The translations under genes and the position numbers were made by a program. The notes under the pieces were generated by a model, which did not search any database, had not been told where the DNA came from, and saw only the letters and a list, made by a program, of their open reading frames with translations. 12,281 nucleotides of DNA from Spongospora subterranea (lineage: Eukaryota > Endomyxa > Phytomyxea > Plasmodiophorida > Plasmodiophoridae): contig OUQQ01000603.1 in the NCBI GenBank assembly GCA_900404475.1, positions 1-12,281 of the forward strand. The letters are read 5' to 3'. This document shows positions 9,493 through 12,281 of this stretch, piece after piece (positions within the stretch are counted from its first letter, which is position 1; every line of letters begins with the position of its first letter).

Positions 9493-9563
9493 CTCAGACT
9501 CGCGCGCCTACAGGTTCACAAGTGGTCCAATCCCAGTGGACACTTTCAGGCTCGCGCGCCTAC
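9493..9563. repeat. Paired GC-rich direct repeat upstream of the glutaredoxin gene
   Basis: CTCGCGCGCCTAC occurs at 9499-9511 and 9551-9563. The match extends to 19 bases with two differences when the preceding (C/T)TCAG(A/G) is included. The copies are 52 bp apart and centred about 140 bp before the glutaredoxin ATG. The GCGCGC core is itself palindromic, as expected of a protein-binding site. A role in transcription is inferred from position and duplication only. Confidence 0.4.
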
Positions 9564-9667
9564 TGATTCTCAATGACCATCTTGCGCATCAGCCCAGCGC
9601 GTCACGGTCACGACCAGCCAAGAGCCCAAGACACTCAGGGCCAGATTCATTAATCATCATATCTTTG

Positions 9668-10126
9668 ATGGCCCTCAATCTTTGTCGTTTAAGGCTAGGC
9701 CTTGCTGCTCGCAGCTCGTCAGGCTTATTTTCCTTCTCAACCATCAGCCCAGTTTCTGACGATGATTTCCATCCATTGTCATCGCCATTCTCCTCAAAAC
9801 CAAGCCCAGCTGATCCGCGCGCCACCATCGAATCGGATATATCATCGTCCGACGTATTTCTCTATATGAAAGGAGTCCCTAGTCGACCACAATGCGGTTT
9901 CTCACAGCGCGTCGCTATGATATTATCGTCGCAAAACGTCCCGTTCAAGTATAGAAATATTCTCGAAGATGATAGCATTCGTCAAGCGGTTAAAGAATAC
10001 AGTGATTGGCCTACAATCCCTCAACTATACGTCAAAGGCAAGTTCATTGGTGGTGCCGATATTGTATCCGCCATGTATGAATCTGGAGAGTTATTAACAT
10101 TATTGAAAGAGAACAAGGTGTTATAA
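9668..10126 (+). CDS. GRX5: Mitochondrial monothiol glutaredoxin (GLRX5/Grx5 type)
   Basis: The 152-residue product is a CGFS-type monothiol glutaredoxin. These bind a [2Fe-2S] cluster with glutathione and pass it to targets in the mitochondrial matrix. The first in-frame ATG starts a presequence rich in Arg, Leu and Ser with no acidic residue before D31 (MALNLCRLRLGLAARSSSG), typical of matrix targeting. The fold then shows DVFLYMKGVPSRPQCGFSQ, with active-site Cys76 and glutathione-binding Lys68. WPTIPQLYVKGKFIGGAD follows, with the cis-proline TIP motif and the GG.D glutathione site. Yeast and human homologues have GGCD at this last site. Here it is GGAD, so the mature protein has a single cysteine. 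There is no intron. It is the last of three same-strand genes in the island. Confidence 0.95.
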   Translation: MALNLCRLRLGLAARSSSGLFSFSTISPVSDDDFHPLSSPFSSKPSPADPRATIESDISSSDVFLYMKGVPSRPQCGFSQRVAMILSSQNVPFKYRNILEDDSIRQAVKEYSDWPTIPQLYVKGKFIGGADIVSAMYESGELLTLLKENKVL

Positions 10127-10396
10127 TACATTCATATGATTGCCGATTATTGTTTATATCCAGTTATCATCCAGTGTTCTTCACGATATCTGTTGCTATC
10201 AGTATTCTACACTATTCAGACCATCTGATTATCTTTTCAAGACTAATGTTGAATGTCCCGATACAATTGCAATAATATGAGATTAAACAGATTTGATTTG
10301 ACGTCAATCGGTAGAAAAATAGAGGAGTAGTGTCGGTGGCTGGCACATAGACTTGATTAATCCTGTTGCCAAATATGATTCATTATCGCTCCGGAT
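10127..10396. other. Glutaredoxin 3' flank
   Basis: An A/T-rich region without coding signal, between the glutaredoxin stop and the retroelement remnant. I see nothing distinctive in it. Confidence 0.5.
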
Positions 10397-10980
10397 TCAA
10401 TAAAGGAAACCGACAAAGGGTTTCGTTGTGTCCCAAATCAGCGGTTCCATGTCAACGGGGTACTCGTTTCGAAAAGAATCAGTTAAAGATTCAAGACATA
10501 CACCCTTTGAAGCAGATTGGGCGGTGACGAAATTCTGTTGAATATGCAGACGAGCATACAGTTCCTGATTTTGATTCTTGAAATGGGAACCTTGATCTGA
10601 AACGTGTTGGAAAACGATCCCAAATCTCTTGAACCAATCAATCAGGCCATCTACCACTGTGAAATGATCGGCAGGCAGGGAACTAAATCAACAAAGTTAC
10701 TAAGATGGTCTTTGAAGATTACAGAACTTACTGAAATGTGTGGGAATATCCACGACGTGATTTGCCAATGAACAAATAGTCATAACGTGTGACTTTGTTG
10801 GGCTTGCTTGCATGAATAGCGCGATCAAAATGGTTGAGGGATCATAGAGGCCCTGACCCTCAAACAGTGTAGACACTTGTCGATAAAACCTTTGATGTCC
10901 TGCTCGGCCACAGCGGATTGAGCAACTGCATGACCTGATAGTCCCATATGTCCAATGACAATCATTTGAGTTTGAAGTGT
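10397..10980 (-). pseudogene. Ty3/gypsy integrase remnant, frameshifted, catalytic triad still visible
   Basis: The zinc-binding domain reads IGHMGLSGHA then FIDKCLHCL (His at about 10950, Cys pair at 10875-10864), an HHCC arrangement. A single-base shift at about 10828 leads into AIHASKPNKVTRYDYLFIG. A stop and shift at about 10728 lead into VIFKDHLSNFVDLVPC, which holds the first catalytic Asp. Another shift at about 10680 leads into DWFKRFGIVFQHVSDQGSHF, which holds the second Asp. The Glu of VCLES lies 35 positions after that Asp, so the D,D-35-E geometry is nearly standard. With at least three frame breaks it cannot make an intact integrase. Confidence 0.78.
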
Positions 10981-11209
10981 AGTGGAAGGGATTCAGAGTT
11001 GTTTTTACGAGGATTTCCAGACGTCATTCACGAGAGTGAGCGGGGTATTTGATTTAGGAAATAAAATATCATCATATGGATTAATGTTGTGCTCTCCGAT
11101 GAATGATCGTTGTGAATTGCTGATTTCCATAACAATTGGCCAAGGAGTGAATGCTTAAAACAATGTGAAGCGAGATATGTTGGGCCCACAAACACGCCCC
11201 ATCAGGTGC

Positions 11210-11633
11210 CTAATCCGCCCAAACATTATCCCCATCAGATATGTGCTCAAAGCGTTATCAAGATCTTTGATCTGCTAAGTGTCGATAGTCAGTGCATATG
11301 AGAAATAATTCGACTGAGCAGATAGTGGTTCAAGCGGTGGCAGTGACTTATTGAGAGGGAAACACGTTCTCGATGATTGACCAGCGGAATTGATTATTTT
11401 CAAATCTGACCGGATATGAACACAAGCGGTTCGTGATTCTGGTCAGCATATAATTTGCTGATGTCGCCCGGCGGGGTCTGGGTAAAAAAAACTGACCAGA
11501 AATTATCAGATGCATCTGGGAAAAGACAGCGTATCCATCCGTCTTTGGGATGTGACAGCGTCTTGAGATTAGAAATAGCTGAGTTGATAGATTTTACACA
11601 TAACGAATGTTTCGTCCCACCCCATCTTAACAC
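11210..11633 (-). pseudogene. Ty3/gypsy RNase H domain remnant
   Basis: The first block (11633-11400) reads TLSHPKDGWIRCLFPDASD and NHEPLVFISGQ, the hallmark of the RNase H-like domain that follows reverse transcriptase in Ty3/gypsy elements. A one-base shift then carries the reading into RFENNQFRWSIIEN (from about 11407). Further on, ISDGDNVWAD (about 11240-11213) corresponds to the end-of-domain DG.DNVWADL signature and is followed directly by a stop. Several frame changes and stops lie between these blocks, so the gene is broken. It is continuous with the integrase remnant downstream on the same strand. Confidence 0.75.
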
Positions 11634-12063
11634 GAGTGTTAGGCAGTGTTTTAGGGTGGATAGGCAATGTAATCGGGTGGTGGGCAGGTCCCATTCGGTG
11701 TGGTCGTTATGACAGGTTATGGGGGTGAATCCAACTGGTCAAATAGGTTCCTTCGTTGGAAACCCAATCTACTTGTAGTGGCCAGGCGGAAGTAGGGAAA
11801 GCCTGGTCGTACACAGGATTACCCGACCAATAAGAACCAGCGTACCTTTGTATATCATACCATACCAAACCTACAACGACTTCCAACACTTTGAGAACGA
11901 TGCTCACTGACTCCTCATCATTATTACAGGAATCATCCAGCTCTTCTCAATCATCGTCAGTGATATCAAGCGACTCATCATCAAACCCTCAAGAAGAGAG
12001 CGAAGAAGCAGAAGAATCACAGCACCATGGATCGAACGCGACGATTGCAAATGGGCCGAATAA
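11634..12063. other. Junction between two opposed retroelement fragments
   Basis: This stretch separates the minus-strand RNase H remnant from the plus-strand integrase fragment. The minus strand from 11907 to 11707 is open but matches nothing I know, and no reverse-transcriptase motif such as YxDD is visible. The plus strand from 11891 encodes a serine- and glutamate-rich low-complexity run (SSSSSQSSSVISSDSSS, then EESEEAEESQHHG), closed by a stop at 12077-12079. A CTCAC/CTGAC branch-like site and an ATTATTACAG acceptor precede the serine run near 11928, so it might be an exon. The evidence for a gene is weak. Confidence 0.35.
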
Positions 12064-12281
12064 GAAGATGACGAATTAATTCAAATGGTGAACCAAAGTG
12101 AACGTTACCTGTATATGATGCCGCTTAAGGAGGGTGCATATCATGATTTCCAATGGCTATTAGTAATCAGGGATGATGTGTCAGGATTGGTGCATATGAC
12201 GCCTGTCAATACACCAGACACAGATGCGACAGTGGATGCTCTCATGGAATGGAGATCCAAATTTGGGACTCCAGAGGTGTT
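12064..12281 (+). pseudogene. Second Ty3/gypsy integrase core fragment, cut by the window edge
   Basis: After a TAA at 12061 the frame is open to the window end. It reads RYLYMMPLKEGAYHDFQ, then WLLVIRDDVSGLVHMTPV with the first catalytic Asp, then ATVDALMEWRSKFGTPEV, which in the family leads into the second Asp (VSDxGSHF, off the edge here). It corresponds to the same integrase core as the minus-strand copy but differs strongly in sequence and lies on the other strand, so it is a separate element. This segment has no internal stop. The zinc-binding domain expected upstream is not visible. It could be a dead fragment or an exon of a captured integrase. Confidence 0.65.

Larger units (their letters stand above)
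9004..9667. other. Intergenic region upstream of the glutaredoxin gene
   Basis: No gene is supported. The first third contains a nested hairpin (9069-9119, listed separately), then GATTAA and TTAATC as a small inverted pair near 9154-9175. The last third is the likely glutaredoxin promoter and 5' leader. It contains two copies of CTCGCGCGCCTAC. The frame of the glutaredoxin is open upstream as far as 9467 but contains no ATG there. Confidence 0.4.
10397..11633 (-). mobile_element. Degenerate Ty3/gypsy-type retroelement (RNase H - integrase)
   Basis: Reading the minus strand gives, in the order of a Ty3/gypsy pol, an RNase H-like domain, an HHCC zinc-binding domain and an integrase core. The blocks lie in different frames and are interrupted by stops, so the copy is dead. 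No reverse transcriptase is recognisable above 11633, and by 12064 the sequence is a plus-strand integrase from another copy. The element is therefore truncated at its 5' side. No long terminal repeat was found on the left. The motif style (DASD, DGDNVWAD, VSDQGSHFKN) matches elements of oomycetes and early fungi, by my recollection of those families. Confidence 0.8.

Noticed and set aside
9385..9576. Short open frame upstream of the glutaredoxin
   Set aside because: It has no motif, no good start and overlaps the likely promoter; it was not kept as a gene.
1..12281. tRNA, rRNA, CRISPR array or bacterial operon signals
   Set aside because: No cloverleaf, rRNA core, repeat-spacer array or ribosome-binding pattern was seen. 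Splice signals show that the window is eukaryotic.

Overview
This is a eukaryotic window. The coding blocks are joined by very short spliceosomal introns (about 40 to 75 nt, GT...AG, several with a CTAAC-like branch site). It carries a Fanconi anaemia I gene and a mitochondrial monothiol glutaredoxin, and the flanks hold decayed transposon sequence. The Ty3-type integrase fragments and the compact introns fit an early-diverging (chytrid-like) fungus best. An oomycete or another protist cannot be excluded. The species was not identified.

Layout. Positions 1-891 hold no gene, but contain two unrelated, nearly perfect hairpins about 80 bp apart. Positions 892-1956 (minus strand) hold the 3' part of an intron-containing gene whose product looks like the ubiquitin-hydrolase-like proteins that travel with fungal transposons, ending in a CxxC zinc-ribbon. 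Weak minus-strand coding traces continue to about 2520. Positions 2520-4176 show no gene I can support. Three host genes on the plus strand then form an island. FANCI (4177-8319) has 13 exons, and every junction is phase-consistent. A short unrecognised gene follows (8518-9003), with an in-frame 54-nt intron. Last is a GLRX5-type glutaredoxin (9668-10126). From 10397 to the right edge the DNA is retroelement debris: a frameshifted minus-strand Ty3/gypsy RNase H-integrase remnant, then a plus-strand integrase fragment cut by the window end.

Main point of interest. The assembled FANCI protein (about 1157 residues) aligns without gaps, as far as I can compare from memory, with vertebrate FANCI around the monoubiquitinated lysine (human K523). 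Here that position is threonine (about T431). No lysine occurs in the 86 residues from about 421 to 506. The SQ-rich phosphorylation segment that follows in vertebrates is also missing. If the gene is functional, FANCI of this organism should work without the canonical ubiquitin and SQ-cluster switch.

How the genes work together. FANCI acts in nuclear interstrand-crosslink repair as the partner of FANCD2. The glutaredoxin acts in mitochondrial iron-sulfur cluster transfer. Nothing in the sequence suggests a shared pathway: they are neighbours in a small gene island between transposon-derived flanks.
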